Below are positions 24,533 through 33,827 of a DNA stretch of 64,000 nt, piece after piece. The stretch spans positions 1,356,660 to 1,420,659 of the forward strand of contig NZ_JAFMTB010000002.1 in NCBI RefSeq assembly GCF_017916475.1. The letters are read 5' to 3'. How positions within the stretch are numbered: position 1 is the stretch's first letter; the number at the start of each line of letters is the position of its first letter. The notes under the pieces are model-generated. The model had not been told where the DNA came from and did not search any database. It saw only the letters and a list, made by a program, of their open reading frames with translations. Position numbers and translations under genes: made by a program. The stretch comes from Patulibacter sp. SYSU D01012 (GTDB lineage Bacteria > Actinomycetota > Thermoleophilia > Solirubrobacterales > Solirubrobacteraceae).

Positions 24533-26995
24533 ATGAAGAAAGCGATCCCGGTGCTCGGCGCCGTGGCCGCGACGCTCGCGTTCGCACCAGCCGCCGGCGC
24601 CGACGTGCCCGCGGTGTTCGGCGGCGTCACGTGCCAGACGCGGCCCGCAGAAGCGACCGTGGACAGCCCCACCGGCGGGACCATCCCCGTCGGGGGCCAG
24701 CGCTGGTGCGGCACCACCCGCGGCACCACGGTGCCGACGTGGGACGGCACGCCGATCGACGTCCAGGTGACCCTGCCGGCCGCCCCCACCACGGGCGACG
24801 ACGGCGACTTCCCGGTCGTCGGCGTCTTCCACGGCTACGGCGGCGAGAAGCTGCCCGCCACGAGCGCCATAGACGTGCAGCGCTGGGTCCAGCAGGGCTA
24901 CGCCGTCTTCTCGATGACCGACCGCGGGTTCGGCGCGTCCTGCGGCGCCCGCGTCCCGGCGCCGAAGCCCGCCGCGTGCGCCAACGGCTACATCCACCTG
25001 ATGTCGAACGCCTACGAGGTGCGCGACGCGCAGCACCTGCTCGGCCTGCTCGCCGACGAGGGCGTCATCGACCCGCAGCGGATCGGCGCCACCGGCGGCT
25101 CGTACGGCGGCGGCATCTCGCTGCAGCTCGGCGCGCTGAAGGACCGCGTCGAGCTGCCCGACGGCACGCTCCGCCCGTGGACGAGCCCGAAGGGCACGGC
25201 GATGCGCATCGCGGCGACGGCCCCCGAGTACGGCTGGTCCGACCTGGCCACCGCCCTGCAGCCGAACGGCAGCACGCTCGACTACGCGGCAAACAACACG
25301 TACCAGGGCCCGAAGGGCACCCGCCGCTTCGGCGTCATGAAGTACACGTGGAACACCACGCTGTTCACGGGTGGCCAGCAGTCCGGCTTCTACGCGCCCC
25401 GCAACGCGGACCCGAAGGCGAACATCGCCGGCTGGTTCGACACGAACGTCACGGGCGGTCCGTACGACGGCAAGCCGCGCGTCGAGGAGCAGCTGGCCGA
25501 GCTGCCGCACCACGGCGCCGCCGCAACGGACGATTCCGAGGCCCCGGCGCCCGCGCTGATCTCGAACGGCTGGAACGACGACCTGTTCCCCGTCGACGAG
25601 GCGGTCCGCTACTACAACCAGGTGCGCCGGAACCACCCCGACGCGCCGATCTCGATGGTCCACCTGGACTTCGGCCACCCCAACCGGGCGGTAGACCTGC
25701 GCAACCCCTCCCCCATCGCGTTGGACGCGAAGGCGCTGCAGGATGCCGAAAACCGCTGGTTCGCCCACTACGTGCGCGGCGCCGGCGACGCGCCCGCCGA
25801 CGCCGTGGGCGGCGTCACCGCCGTGACCAGCGCCTGCTCGGGCGGCACCCCGACGCGCGGCACCACGTACCGGGCCGCGAACTGGGCGGCGCTCTCCCCC
25901 GGCGAGGTCCGCGCGAGCGCGTCCGCCGCGCAGACGATCGCGCCCGACGCGGTCCCGGCGGTGCGCTACTCGGCCGAGCCGCCGTCCGCGGACAGCCCCA
26001 CCCCCTCGAACCCGACGGTCTGCACCACGGCTCCGCGCTCGGAGACCGCGGGCGCGGCCGGCGTGACCACCGAACCGGCGCCCGCGGGCGGCTACACCCT
26101 GCTCGGGTCGCCGACGATCGTCGCCGACCTGACGGTCCGCGGCGCGAACGACCAGGTCGTCGGCCGCCTCCTCGACGTAGCGCCCGACGGCACCACGCGC
26201 CTGATCTCGCGCGGCACGTACCGCCCGGTGAACGTCGGCGCCACGAGCCGTCAGGTCTTCCAGCTGCACCCGCAGGCCTGGAACGTCGCGGAGGGCCACG
26301 TGCTGAGGCTCGAGCTGCTGGCCCAGGACTTCCCCTACGCGCAGATCGCGACGGGGCAGCAGCCCGTCGGCGTGGCGAACCTGGACCTGCGCCTGCCCAC
26401 GCACGACGCCCCGGGCGCCGCGGGCGGCCTGGTGACCGCGCCGGCGGCGGACGTCCTGCCGGACGGCTACGAGCACGCGCGGGACGCCGCCGGCGACACG
26501 GTCGTCCTGCCGGCGGAGACGAAGCCCGGCGGCAGCGGCACCGGCGGCGGCTCGGCCGGCGGCGGCGCGACGACCACGCCGCAGACGCCGATCCTGCCCG
26601 GCCCCCCGCCGATCGACCTGCCGGCGCCGACGAAGAAGGACCCCGTCTCGCGGGCCGCGTCGCTGAAGGTCCTGCGCAAGGCGCCGAAGGGCATCGTCCT
26701 GAGCAAGAGCCGCACGACGCTGCGCTTCGCCGACGCGCTGCCGCAGGCCGGCCGCGTCAGCTACCGCCTGACGACGACGGTGCGCACGAAGGGCAAGCGC
26801 CGCACGGTCACCCTCGGCTCCGTGAGCGCGACGGTGAAGAAGGGCGGCACGTTCAAGGTCACGATCAAGATCGGGAAGGCCGGCCGCCAGGCGCTGCGCG
26901 CCAACCCGAAGGCGACGCTGACGCTGCGCACGACGTTCGTCACGGGCGTCGAGAAGCGGAAGCTCACGGTCGTCCGGAAGCTCGTCCGCAAGTAG
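24533..26995 (+). CDS. Secreted S15/X-Pro-type serine peptidase or acyl hydrolase
   Basis: The ATG at 24533 follows GAGGAG and begins a clear signal peptide (MKKAIPVLGAVAATLAFAPA), giving 820 residues. An alpha/beta-hydrolase core contains FPVVGVFHGYGG and the nucleophile Ser190 in GATGGSYGGG. A partner region ISNGWNDDLFP and LDFGHPN likely supplies the acid and His. Residues about 560-680 form a jelly-roll domain like the C-terminal domain of the CocE/X-Pro family. A Gly/Ser/Pro linker leads to a basic Thr-rich C-terminal module. The role is probably extracellular peptide or ester hydrolysis. Two strong hairpins follow the stop. Confidence 0.82.
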   Translation: MKKAIPVLGAVAATLAFAPAAGADVPAVFGGVTCQTRPAEATVDSPTGGTIPVGGQRWCGTTRGTTVPTWDGTPIDVQVTLPAAPTTGDDGDFPVVGVFHGYGGEKLPATSAIDVQRWVQQGYAVFSMTDRGFGASCGARVPAPKPAACANGYIHLMSNAYEVRDAQHLLGLLADEGVIDPQRIGATGGSYGGGISLQLGALKDRVELPDGTLRPWTSPKGTAMRIAATAPEYGWSDLATALQPNGSTLDYAANNTYQGPKGTRRFGVMKYTWNTTLFTGGQQSGFYAPRNADPKANIAGWFDTNVTGGPYDGKPRVEEQLAELPHHGAAATDDSEAPAPALISNGWNDDLFPVDEAVRYYNQVRRNHPDAPISMVHLDFGHPNRAVDLRNPSPIALDAKALQDAENRWFAHYVRGAGDAPADAVGGVTAVTSACSGGTPTRGTTYRAANWAALSPGEVRASASAAQTIAPDAVPAVRYSAEPPSADSPTPSNPTVCTTAPRSETAGAAGVTTEPAPAGGYTLLGSPTIVADLTVRGANDQVVGRLLDVAPDGTTRLISRGTYRPVNVGATSRQVFQLHPQAWNVAEGHVLRLELLAQDFPYAQIATGQQPVGVANLDLRLPTHDAPGAAGGLVTAPAADVLPDGYEHARDAAGDTVVLPAETKPGGSGTGGGSAGGGATTTPQTPILPGPPPIDLPAPTKKDPVSRAASLKVLRKAPKGIVLSKSRTTLRFADALPQAGRVSYRLTTTVRTKGKRRTVTLGSVSATVKKGGTFKVTIKIGKAGRQALRANPKATLTLRTTFVTGVEKRKLTVVRKLVRK

Positions 26996-26999
26996 CGCC

Positions 27000-27060
27000 G
27001 GTGCCGGGCGCGCCCGGCACCCCGCAGGTCCGCGAGGGCCCCGCTCCGGCGGGGCCCTCG
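27000..27060 (+). terminator. Tandem hairpins after the S15-type peptidase gene
   Basis: GGTGCCGGGC/GCCCGGCACC (27000-27021) is followed by a 12-bp perfect stem CGAGGGCCCCGC/GCGGGGCCCTCG (27033-27044 with 27049-27060). Both are very stable and lie within 65 bases of the stop. Confidence 0.65.
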
Positions 27061-27154
27061 GCCGTTCCGCGGCGCCGCCGCCGGCGTCCCGTCGGCGCTC
27101 GCCCCGCCCGCTCCCGCCGGGCGGCACCTGCCGGCGATCGGGCAGGATGACGCG

Positions 27155-27634
27155 ATGGCCAGCGGCACGACGAGCGGCGCGATCCTCCTCTGGCGCCGCG
27201 GGGCGGACGGCGTCGAGGTGCTCATCGGGCACATGGGCGGCCCGTTCTGGGCGCGCAAGGACGAGGGCGCGTGGTCGCTGCCCAAGGGGGAGCTGGACCC
27301 CGGCGAGGAGGCCGAGGCGGCGGCGCGACGCGAGTTCGCCGAGGAGCTCGGCCTGCCCGTCCCGGACGGCCCCGCCACGCCGCTCGGCGAGGTGCGCCAG
27401 CGCGCCGGCAAGCGCGTCCTGGCGTGGGCGGTGGAGGGCGACGTCGATCCCGCGGCGATCGTCCCCGGCACCTTCGAGATGGTCTGGCCGCCGCGGTCGG
27501 GCCGCACCCAGGCCTTCCCCGAGCTCGACCGCGTGGCGTGGGTGGCGCCGGACGTGGCCCGGGCCAAGCTCGTCGCCGCGCAGGCGGCCTTCGTGGACCG
27601 CCTGCTGGAGGCGCTCGGCGCCGCGGACGCGTAG
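27155..27634 (+). CDS. Nudix hydrolase
   Basis: This 159-residue protein carries a complete Nudix box, G-x5-E-x7-REFAEELG, in GELDPGEEAEAAARREFAEE with the right spacing. It is preceded by the usual SLPKG. Nudix enzymes cleave nucleoside diphosphates linked to another moiety. The sequence style (GAILLWRRGADGVEVLIGHMGGPFW) is that of actinobacterial Ap4A/NTP-type Nudix proteins. Its exact substrate is unknown. It converges on the DUF2807 lipoprotein gene with an 18-base gap. Confidence 0.88.
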   Translation: MASGTTSGAILLWRRGADGVEVLIGHMGGPFWARKDEGAWSLPKGELDPGEEAEAAARREFAEELGLPVPDGPATPLGEVRQRAGKRVLAWAVEGDVDPAAIVPGTFEMVWPPRSGRTQAFPELDRVAWVAPDVARAKLVAAQAAFVDRLLEALGAADA

Positions 27635-27651
27635 GGCGCCCCGACCGCCGG

Positions 27652-28398
27652 TCAGCGCGCGGCCGGCGTCAGCTCGCCGCCGTCGCCCCGCCGGACGACG
27701 CGCGGCCGGCCGCCGTACGTCACGTCGGCGCCGCCGGAGAGCGCGGCGTCCAGGCGCTGCCGCACGTGCACCCGCACCGCCGCGCCGCCGCTGCCGGTCA
27801 CGCGGGCGCGGTCCGCCCGCAGCCGCCCTAGGTCGACGTCTGCGCCGCCCGACGCCACGATCCGCAGCGTGCCGGCCCGCCCCGCCCCGACGACCGCGCC
27901 GCCCCCGCTCACGCCGACGGTCAGCGGGCCGCCGCGGCGGTCGCCCAGGTCCAGGCGCGCGCCGCCGTGCACGCCGGCGGATCGCAGCTCGGGGACGACG
28001 ACGACCGCCCGCACCGGGCCGTCCACCCCGTCGGCGAACAGCCGGTCGGGCCCCGTGTCGATCGTCAGGCGTCCGTCCGTGACCCGGGTGCGCACGCGCG
28101 CCAGGTCGTCGCGACCGGCGCGCAGGACGACCGCGGGCCGCGACCCGCGCCGCACCGTGGCCTCGGTGGCCCCGCCGACGTCGACCGCGGTGAACGCCGC
28201 CACCCGGCGCGTCTCGGTCGTCCGCGGCCCCCCGTCGCGGCCGCAGCCGGCCAGCAGCACCACGCCGAGGAGCGCCAGGAGCAGCCCGAGCGCGGCCGCG
28301 GACGGCCCGGCCGCGCGCCGCAGGCGCGGTGGCAGGCGCGGCGGCCGCGGACGGGGACGAACGGCGGCGGCGGGCGGGACGCGGGGCATGCCGACCAC
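27652..28398 (-). CDS. DUF2807 lipoprotein
   Basis: The 248-residue protein has a basic N-terminus, a hydrophobic segment and a lipobox VVLLAGC with Cys52, so it should be a membrane-anchored lipoprotein. The first about 30 residues are unusually long and Pro/Arg-rich, and an ATG three codons downstream is also possible. The mature part has repeated short beta strands (VDVGGATEATVRRG, LTVGVSGGGAVVGAG, RIVASGGADVDLG). These match the GIN/DUF2807 beta-solenoid fold. The function of the family is unknown. Surface or envelope association is likely. Confidence 0.75.
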   Translation of the reverse strand: MVGMPRVPPAAAVRPRPRPPRLPPRLRRAAGPSAAALGLLLALLGVVLLAGCGRDGGPRTTETRRVAAFTAVDVGGATEATVRRGSRPAVVLRAGRDDLARVRTRVTDGRLTIDTGPDRLFADGVDGPVRAVVVVPELRSAGVHGGARLDLGDRRGGPLTVGVSGGGAVVGAGRAGTLRIVASGGADVDLGRLRADRARVTGSGGAAVRVHVRQRLDAALSGGADVTYGGRPRVVRRGDGGELTPAAR

Positions 28399-28556
28399 GC
28401 TAGGACCGCGACGGCCGCACGCCTACGGGGAACCACCCCGGGCGGCGGTGGGGGATTCCCCCGGGGGCCCCGGGGACCGGCGGGGACCGGCGGGGCCCGG
28501 GCGTCCGCGCCGGGGCCGGGGTTTCCGCCCGCGCCCGGCGCGGGTAGGCGCGACCC

Positions 28557-29867
28557 GTGCCCGCCGACCCGACGCTCCCTCCCGGCCCGACGGCCCCCGC
28601 CGCGGTGCAGTCGCCGCTGCTGGCGCGCGATCCCGCCGGCGCGCTGCTGCGCGCCCGCGCCCGCTACGGCCCCGTCTTCACCCTCGACCTGGCGCTCGTC
28701 GGCCGGGTCGTCGTCGCCGCCACCCCCGACGCCGTCGCGCTCGTGGTGCCCGGCGACCCCGAGCGCACGCACGCGGGCGAGGCGCGCCGCGGCGTGCTTC
28801 CGCAGGCCTCGGCGGCGTCGATGTTCGGCGCGGACGGCGCCAAGCACCACGAGGTCCGGGGTCGCGCGGCCCCGGCGTTCGCGCCCGAGGCGGTCGAGGC
28901 CCAGCGCGCCGCGATGCGGGAGCGCGCCGCGGCGCACGTCGACGCGTGGCCCGTCGGCCGCCCCTTCGCGCTCCTCCCCCGGCTGCGGACCCTGACGGAG
29001 GACCTGTTCGTGCGGCACGTCCTCGGCGTGCAGGACGAGGGCCGCGCGCGCCGGCTGGTCCGCGCCGTCGGGGCCGCGCTGCGCACCCCCGGCAACCCGC
29101 CGCTGACGCCCCCGGATCGTCGGCAGGCGCCGCCGCTCGGCCCGCTTCTCCACCTGGAGGTGCGCCGGCGCCTGCGGCCGATCCGGCAGCTGCTGGGCGA
29201 GGAGCTCGCCGCCCGCCGCGCCGGCGACGCCCCGGGCGCCGCGGACGGGCCCCCGCCCGCGGGCGGCGGCATCCTGGCCCACGTCGCCGCCACGGGGATG
29301 GACGCCGACGCGGCGCTCGACGAGCTGCTCGTCGTGATGGCCGCGGCGCAGGAGCCGCCGGCGATCGCGCTCTCGTCGATCCTGGACCGCCTGGGCCGCG
29401 AGCCCGACCTGGCCGCCGCGGTGCGGGACGCGGGCCCGGACGCGCCGCTCTTCTCGGCCACGATCGCCGAGACGCTGCGGCTGCGGCCGCCGGCGATGGC
29501 GTCGCTGCGCCGCCTGCAGGAGCCGCTGACCCTGGGCGGCTTCGACCTGCCGGCGGGCACGAACGTGATGGTCCCGTTCGTGCTCCTGCACCGGGATCCG
29601 GACGTCTTCACCGATCCCGACCGCTTCGACCCGGACCGGTTCTTGGACGCCCCGGCGCCGCCGAGCTTCCTGCCCTTCGGCGGCGGGGTGCGGCGCTGCC
29701 CGGCCGAGCCGCTGGCGGGGGTGGAGTTCGGCGCCGTGGTGCCGACGGTCCTCGACCGCCTGCGGCTCCATCCCCTCTCCCTGCGCCCCGAGCGGCTCGT
29801 GCAGCGCGCGACGGTGCTGGTCCCCCAGCGCAGCGGACTCGTGCTCGCGGAGCGCCGGGGGGCGTGA
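28557..29867 (+). CDS. Cytochrome P450
   Basis: The GTG start at 28557 gives 436 residues without a membrane anchor, as usual for bacterial P450s. The K-helix ExxR is in ETLRLRPP. The heme loop is FLPFGGGVRRCPAEPLA with the axial Cys381. Two features differ from the textbook: the residue two after Cys is Ala (C-P-A) rather than Gly, and the I-helix region reads MAAAQEPPAIAL without the usual acid/Thr pair. The reaction and substrate are unknown. No ferredoxin gene is adjacent, so redox partners must come from elsewhere. Confidence 0.85.
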   Translation: MPADPTLPPGPTAPAAVQSPLLARDPAGALLRARARYGPVFTLDLALVGRVVVAATPDAVALVVPGDPERTHAGEARRGVLPQASAASMFGADGAKHHEVRGRAAPAFAPEAVEAQRAAMRERAAAHVDAWPVGRPFALLPRLRTLTEDLFVRHVLGVQDEGRARRLVRAVGAALRTPGNPPLTPPDRRQAPPLGPLLHLEVRRRLRPIRQLLGEELAARRAGDAPGAADGPPPAGGGILAHVAATGMDADAALDELLVVMAAAQEPPAIALSSILDRLGREPDLAAAVRDAGPDAPLFSATIAETLRLRPPAMASLRRLQEPLTLGGFDLPAGTNVMVPFVLLHRDPDVFTDPDRFDPDRFLDAPAPPSFLPFGGGVRRCPAEPLAGVEFGAVVPTVLDRLRLHPLSLRPERLVQRATVLVPQRSGLVLAERRGA

Positions 29868-29944
29868 CGCCGGGCGCCCTCCCGGCGAGCGGGCGTGTCG
29901 CCGTGACACGCCCGGCCCGGTGGCCGACGGGTAGCGTCCGGCGG

Positions 29945-32167
29945 ATGCGGAGCTCCCCCCTTCGCGCCCGACGCCGTCCGCCCGCGCTCGTCGCCGCGCT
30001 CGTCCTGCTGCTCGCCGTCACCGGCTGCGGCGCCGGCGGCGACGACCGCCCGGACGGGACGCCCGACGCCGAGCTGCCCGCGGGCCCCAGCTACGCCGGC
30101 GCGCCCGTCGAGCTGCGCGGCCTGAAGACCCCCGCGCGGGCGCAGGGCGAGGACCTGGCGCTGGCGGTCGACGGCGCGTTCGCCCCGCGCTTCTGGCCGG
30201 GCGTCAACCTGGGCGCCACGCTGCCGGGCACCTTCCCGGGCGAGCTGGCGCCCACGCGCACGGACTACGACCGCTGGCTGACCGGGATGGGCGAGCTCGG
30301 CACCCGCCTGCTGCGGATCTACACGATCCTGCCGCCGCAGTTCTACGCCGCGTTCGCCGCCTACAACGAGGCACACCGGGACCGGCCGATCCACCTGCTG
30401 CACGGCGTCTGGATCCCCGAGGACGAGTTCCTGCGCACCCACGACGCGTACGCGGTGCTCGACGACTGGAAGCGCGAGCTCGCGGACGCCGTCGCGGTCG
30501 TCCACGGCGACGCGACGATCCCCGACCGCCCCGGCCACGCGTCCGGGCGCTACACGGCCGACGTCTCCCGCTGGACGCTGGGCTGGTCGCTCGGCGTGGA
30601 GTGGGACCCGGAGGCCGTCCACGACAGCGACCGGAGGAACGCCGACGTGCGGCCCTACCGCGGCCGCTACGTCCGCGCCACCCGCGACGCCACGCCGATG
30701 GAGAGCTGGATCGCGGCGGGCATGGACCACGTCGCGACGCTCGAGGCCCGGCGCGGATGGAGCCGGCCCCTGACGTTCACGAACTGGCTGACCACCGACC
30801 CGCTCGACCACCCCTCCGAGCCGCTCGGCAAGGAGGACCTGGTCTCCGTCGACGCCACCCACGTGCGCGCGACGGGCGCCTGGCCGGCCGGCGTCTTCGC
30901 CAGCTACCACGCCTACCCGTACTACCCCGACTTCCTGCGCTGGGAGTACCGCGACGCGCAGGCCCGGGACGGCGCCGTCGACCCCTACGCCGGCTACCTG
31001 CGCGCCCTCCGCGAGCACCACCGCGGCATGCCGATCATGGTCACGGAGTTCGGCGTGCCGGCCAGCCTGGGCGCCGCGCACACCGGCCCGCTCGGTCGCG
31101 ACCAGGGCGCCCACTCCGAGCAGGAGGCCGGACGGATCGACGCGTCGATGCTCGGCCGCATCCGCGAGGAGGGCTACGCCGGCGGCGTGCTGTTCGAGTG
31201 GACCGACGAGTGGTTCAAGTTCACCTGGAACACCATCGACCTGGAGCAGCCCGGCGACCGGCGCGCCCTGTGGCGCAACCCCCTGACGAACGAGGAGCGC
31301 TTCGGCGTCGTCGCGACCGAGGCCGGGAAGGCGCCGACGAAGACGCTCGACGGCCGCGACGACGACTGGACGCGCGAGAGCAGCCAGGCGATCGCCGAGT
31401 CGGCCGGTCCCGTCGCCGAGGTGCGCGCCACCCACGACGAGGAGTTCCTGTGGCTGCGGGTGCGGCTGAAGGACGCGCAGGCGTGGCGCCGGGCGCCCGT
31501 CCGCATCGGCCTGTCGACCCACCCGAGCGGCAACCGCGGGCTGCCGGGCACCGACGGGGCGGACCCGGACGCCGACCACGGCGTCGTGATCGGGCCCGGC
31601 GACCGCGCGACGCTGCTCCAGGCCGCGTGGCTGGACCCGCTGCCGTGGATGTACGGCATCACCCGCGACTACGTGCCCTTCGACGAGGACGCGATGCGCG
31701 AGGGCAGCGGGGCCTGGACCCGGCCGCGCCAGATCCTCAACCGCCCGCTCCGCGTCGGCCTGGGGGTCGGCGAGCGGCCGGCCGAGTTCCGCGACGCGTC
31801 CGCGCTGCCGTGGGGCACGGGCGCCCCGGACGCCGACGGCTTCGACCAGCGGCACCTGGTCATGGGATCGGGGAACGTCCTGGAGCTGCGCATCCCGTGG
31901 GCGATGCTGGGCTACGCCGACCCGTCGAGCCACCGCATCCTGGAGGGCCGGCGGAACGGCACGATGGCAGCGGTCCGCACCGGCCGCGTCGGGATCACGG
32001 TGCAGGCGGGCGCCGCCGCGCCGCTGCGCACGGCGGGCTACGACTGGGAGGGCTGGAACCGCCCGACGTGGCACGAGCGGCGCAAGGCGGGGTGGCCCGC
32101 GATCCGCGGCGCGTTCGCCACGTCGGCCGCCGACGGACCGGTCGGCGCCGCGCGGGGCGACCGTTAG
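29945..32167 (+). CDS. Lipoprotein glycoside hydrolase-like protein
   Basis: The ATG at 29945 gives 740 residues starting with a signal and lipobox (LLLAVTGCGAGG). A TIM-barrel-like domain follows (about 70-450) with FWPGVNLGATLPG near its start. It contains VTEFGVPASLG, where the Glu suits a glycosidase nucleophile, and LFEWTDEWFKFTWN. The C-terminal about 270 residues begin LDGRDDDWTRE and have a beta-sandwich, CBM9-like pattern (FLWLRVRLKDAQAW). I infer a cell-surface carbohydrate-active enzyme of a glycosidase clan. The family number cannot be assigned by eye. The start of this gene follows the P450 stop by 77 bases. Confidence 0.72.
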   Translation: MRSSPLRARRRPPALVAALVLLLAVTGCGAGGDDRPDGTPDAELPAGPSYAGAPVELRGLKTPARAQGEDLALAVDGAFAPRFWPGVNLGATLPGTFPGELAPTRTDYDRWLTGMGELGTRLLRIYTILPPQFYAAFAAYNEAHRDRPIHLLHGVWIPEDEFLRTHDAYAVLDDWKRELADAVAVVHGDATIPDRPGHASGRYTADVSRWTLGWSLGVEWDPEAVHDSDRRNADVRPYRGRYVRATRDATPMESWIAAGMDHVATLEARRGWSRPLTFTNWLTTDPLDHPSEPLGKEDLVSVDATHVRATGAWPAGVFASYHAYPYYPDFLRWEYRDAQARDGAVDPYAGYLRALREHHRGMPIMVTEFGVPASLGAAHTGPLGRDQGAHSEQEAGRIDASMLGRIREEGYAGGVLFEWTDEWFKFTWNTIDLEQPGDRRALWRNPLTNEERFGVVATEAGKAPTKTLDGRDDDWTRESSQAIAESAGPVAEVRATHDEEFLWLRVRLKDAQAWRRAPVRIGLSTHPSGNRGLPGTDGADPDADHGVVIGPGDRATLLQAAWLDPLPWMYGITRDYVPFDEDAMREGSGAWTRPRQILNRPLRVGLGVGERPAEFRDASALPWGTGAPDADGFDQRHLVMGSGNVLELRIPWAMLGYADPSSHRILEGRRNGTMAAVRTGRVGITVQAGAAAPLRTAGYDWEGWNRPTWHERRKAGWPAIRGAFATSAADGPVGAARGDR

Positions 32168-32242
32168 CCCGGGCGGCCCGCGGGTACCGGCCCCCGGAGC
32201 CCGCCGTCCCGGCGGACGCCCGACCGCAGGAGACGCCGCCGC

Positions 32243-33784
32243 ATGCCCGACACCTCGCACGACGCCACCCCGCGCTCGTTCTGGGAGGACACGTCGACGC
32301 CGGCCCCGGCGCGCGTCCTCCCCGACGACGCGCGCCGCCCCGAGGTCCTCGTCGTGGGCGGCGGCATCTTCGGCCTGACGACGGCGCTGCTGCTGGCGCA
32401 CGAGGGCCGCCGCGTGACCGTCGTCGAGGCGCGCCGCATCGGCACGGGCGTCACCGGCTACAGCACGGCGAAGGTCACCGCCGCCCACGGCATGCGCTAC
32501 GCGACGCTGCTGTCGAAGATCGGCACGGAGAGCACGCGCCGGTACGCCGCGCTCAACCAGCGCGCCACGGACTGGATCCGCGACCTCGTGGCGGCCGAGG
32601 GCATCGACTGCGACTGGCGGGACCGGCCCGCCTACACGTACACGAGCCGCAAGGCGATGGTGGGCCGGCTGCGCGCCGAGGCCGAGGCCACGAAGGTCGC
32701 CGGGCTGCAGGCCGAGGCCGTGCACGGGCTGCCCGCGCCGACGGAGATGCTCGCCGGCGTCAAGGTCGAGGGCGGCGGCGAGCTGCACGGCCACAAGTAC
32801 GTGCTGGGCCTGGCCCGCGTGGCCGAGGCGGCCGGGGTGGTCATCGGCGAGGGCGTGCGCGTCGTCAAGGTGCGCGAGGGCGAGCCGTGCCGCGTCGAGA
32901 CGGAGGCGCACGGCGAGCTGCAGGCCGACCACGTCGTCATCGCCACCCACGTCCCCATCCTGGACCGCGGCCTGTACTTCGCCCGCCTGCTGCCCGAGCG
33001 CTCGTACGCGATCGCGGCCCGGACGAGCGCCCCGCTGCCCACGGGCATGTACTACGACGTGGGGCCGCCGTCGCGCTCGGTCCGCACCGCCCCCGGCCCG
33101 GACGGGGAGCTCGTCGCCATCGTCGGCGGCGAGGGCCACACGAGCGGCCGCCGGTCGGACCAGCGGAAGCGCTACGAGACGCTCGAGTCCTGGGCGCAGG
33201 AGCAGCTGTCCGCGACCGAGGTGACCCACCGCTGGTCGGCGCAGGACCCGCAGGCGCCCGACATGGTGCCGTACGTCGGCGCGCTGCGGCCCGGCTCGAA
33301 GCGCCTGTGGACCGCCACCGCCTTCGCGAAGTGGGGCTACACGAACGGCACCGCCGCGGCGTTCGCGATCACCGGGCTGATCGGGGGCCGGCCCGACCCG
33401 GACGCGTCCCTGTGGAGCACGAGCCGCAAGCGCCTCGTGGCGCCGCGCCAGGCGGCGAAGCTGGCGCAGTGGAACACCGAGACGGGGTTCTTCCTGGCCA
33501 CGGACCGCCTGCGACCCGCGTCGCGGAAGGGCGGCGAAGCGGTCGCGCCGGGCGAGGGCCGGATCGTGAAGGCCGGCGGCAGGCGCACCGCCGCGTACCG
33601 CGACGAGGCCGGCGTGCTGCACGAGTTCTCCCCCGTCTGCACCCACCTGGGGTGCGAGGTGCACTTCAACCCGGGCGACCGCTCCTGGGACTGCCCGTGC
33701 CACGGCTCGCGCTTCGACGCGCGCGACGGCAGCGTGCTCGAGGGCCCGGCGGTCCACGGCCTGAAGCCGCGCGGCGGCGACTGA
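32243..33784 (+). CDS. FAD-dependent oxidoreductase with C-terminal Rieske domain
   Basis: This 513-residue protein has an N-terminal dinucleotide fold with VVGGGIFGL (37-45) and the following acidic VVEARRIG, typical of DAO-type flavoproteins. The family feature [15 protein letters not shown] is also present. At the C-terminus (about 466-488), CTHLGC and CPCHGSRFD supply the two Cys/His pairs of a Rieske [2Fe-2S] cluster. Proteins of this fused type are common in actinobacteria, and their substrates are largely unknown. The ATG is preceded by a GGAG-like site. The gene lies 75 bases downstream of the glycosidase-like gene, in the same direction. Confidence 0.87.
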   Translation: MPDTSHDATPRSFWEDTSTPAPARVLPDDARRPEVLVVGGGIFGLTTALLLAHEGRRVTVVEARRIGTGVTGYSTAKVTAAHGMRYATLLSKIGTESTRRYAALNQRATDWIRDLVAAEGIDCDWRDRPAYTYTSRKAMVGRLRAEAEATKVAGLQAEAVHGLPAPTEMLAGVKVEGGGELHGHKYVLGLARVAEAAGVVIGEGVRVVKVREGEPCRVETEAHGELQADHVVIATHVPILDRGLYFARLLPERSYAIAARTSAPLPTGMYYDVGPPSRSVRTAPGPDGELVAIVGGEGHTSGRRSDQRKRYETLESWAQEQLSATEVTHRWSAQDPQAPDMVPYVGALRPGSKRLWTATAFAKWGYTNGTAAAFAITGLIGGRPDPDASLWSTSRKRLVAPRQAAKLAQWNTETGFFLATDRLRPASRKGGEAVAPGEGRIVKAGGRRTAAYRDEAGVLHEFSPVCTHLGCEVHFNPGDRSWDCPCHGSRFDARDGSVLEGPAVHGLKPRGGD

Positions 33785-33827
33785 GCGGACGGGCGGGAAG
33801 ACGGACGCCCGCCCGGCCGCGCCCCGT

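Noticed and set aside
28664..33757. 1697-codon minus-strand frame
   Set aside because: Runs opposite the P450, glycosidase-like and FAD/Rieske genes, all with clear motifs. It is a shadow.
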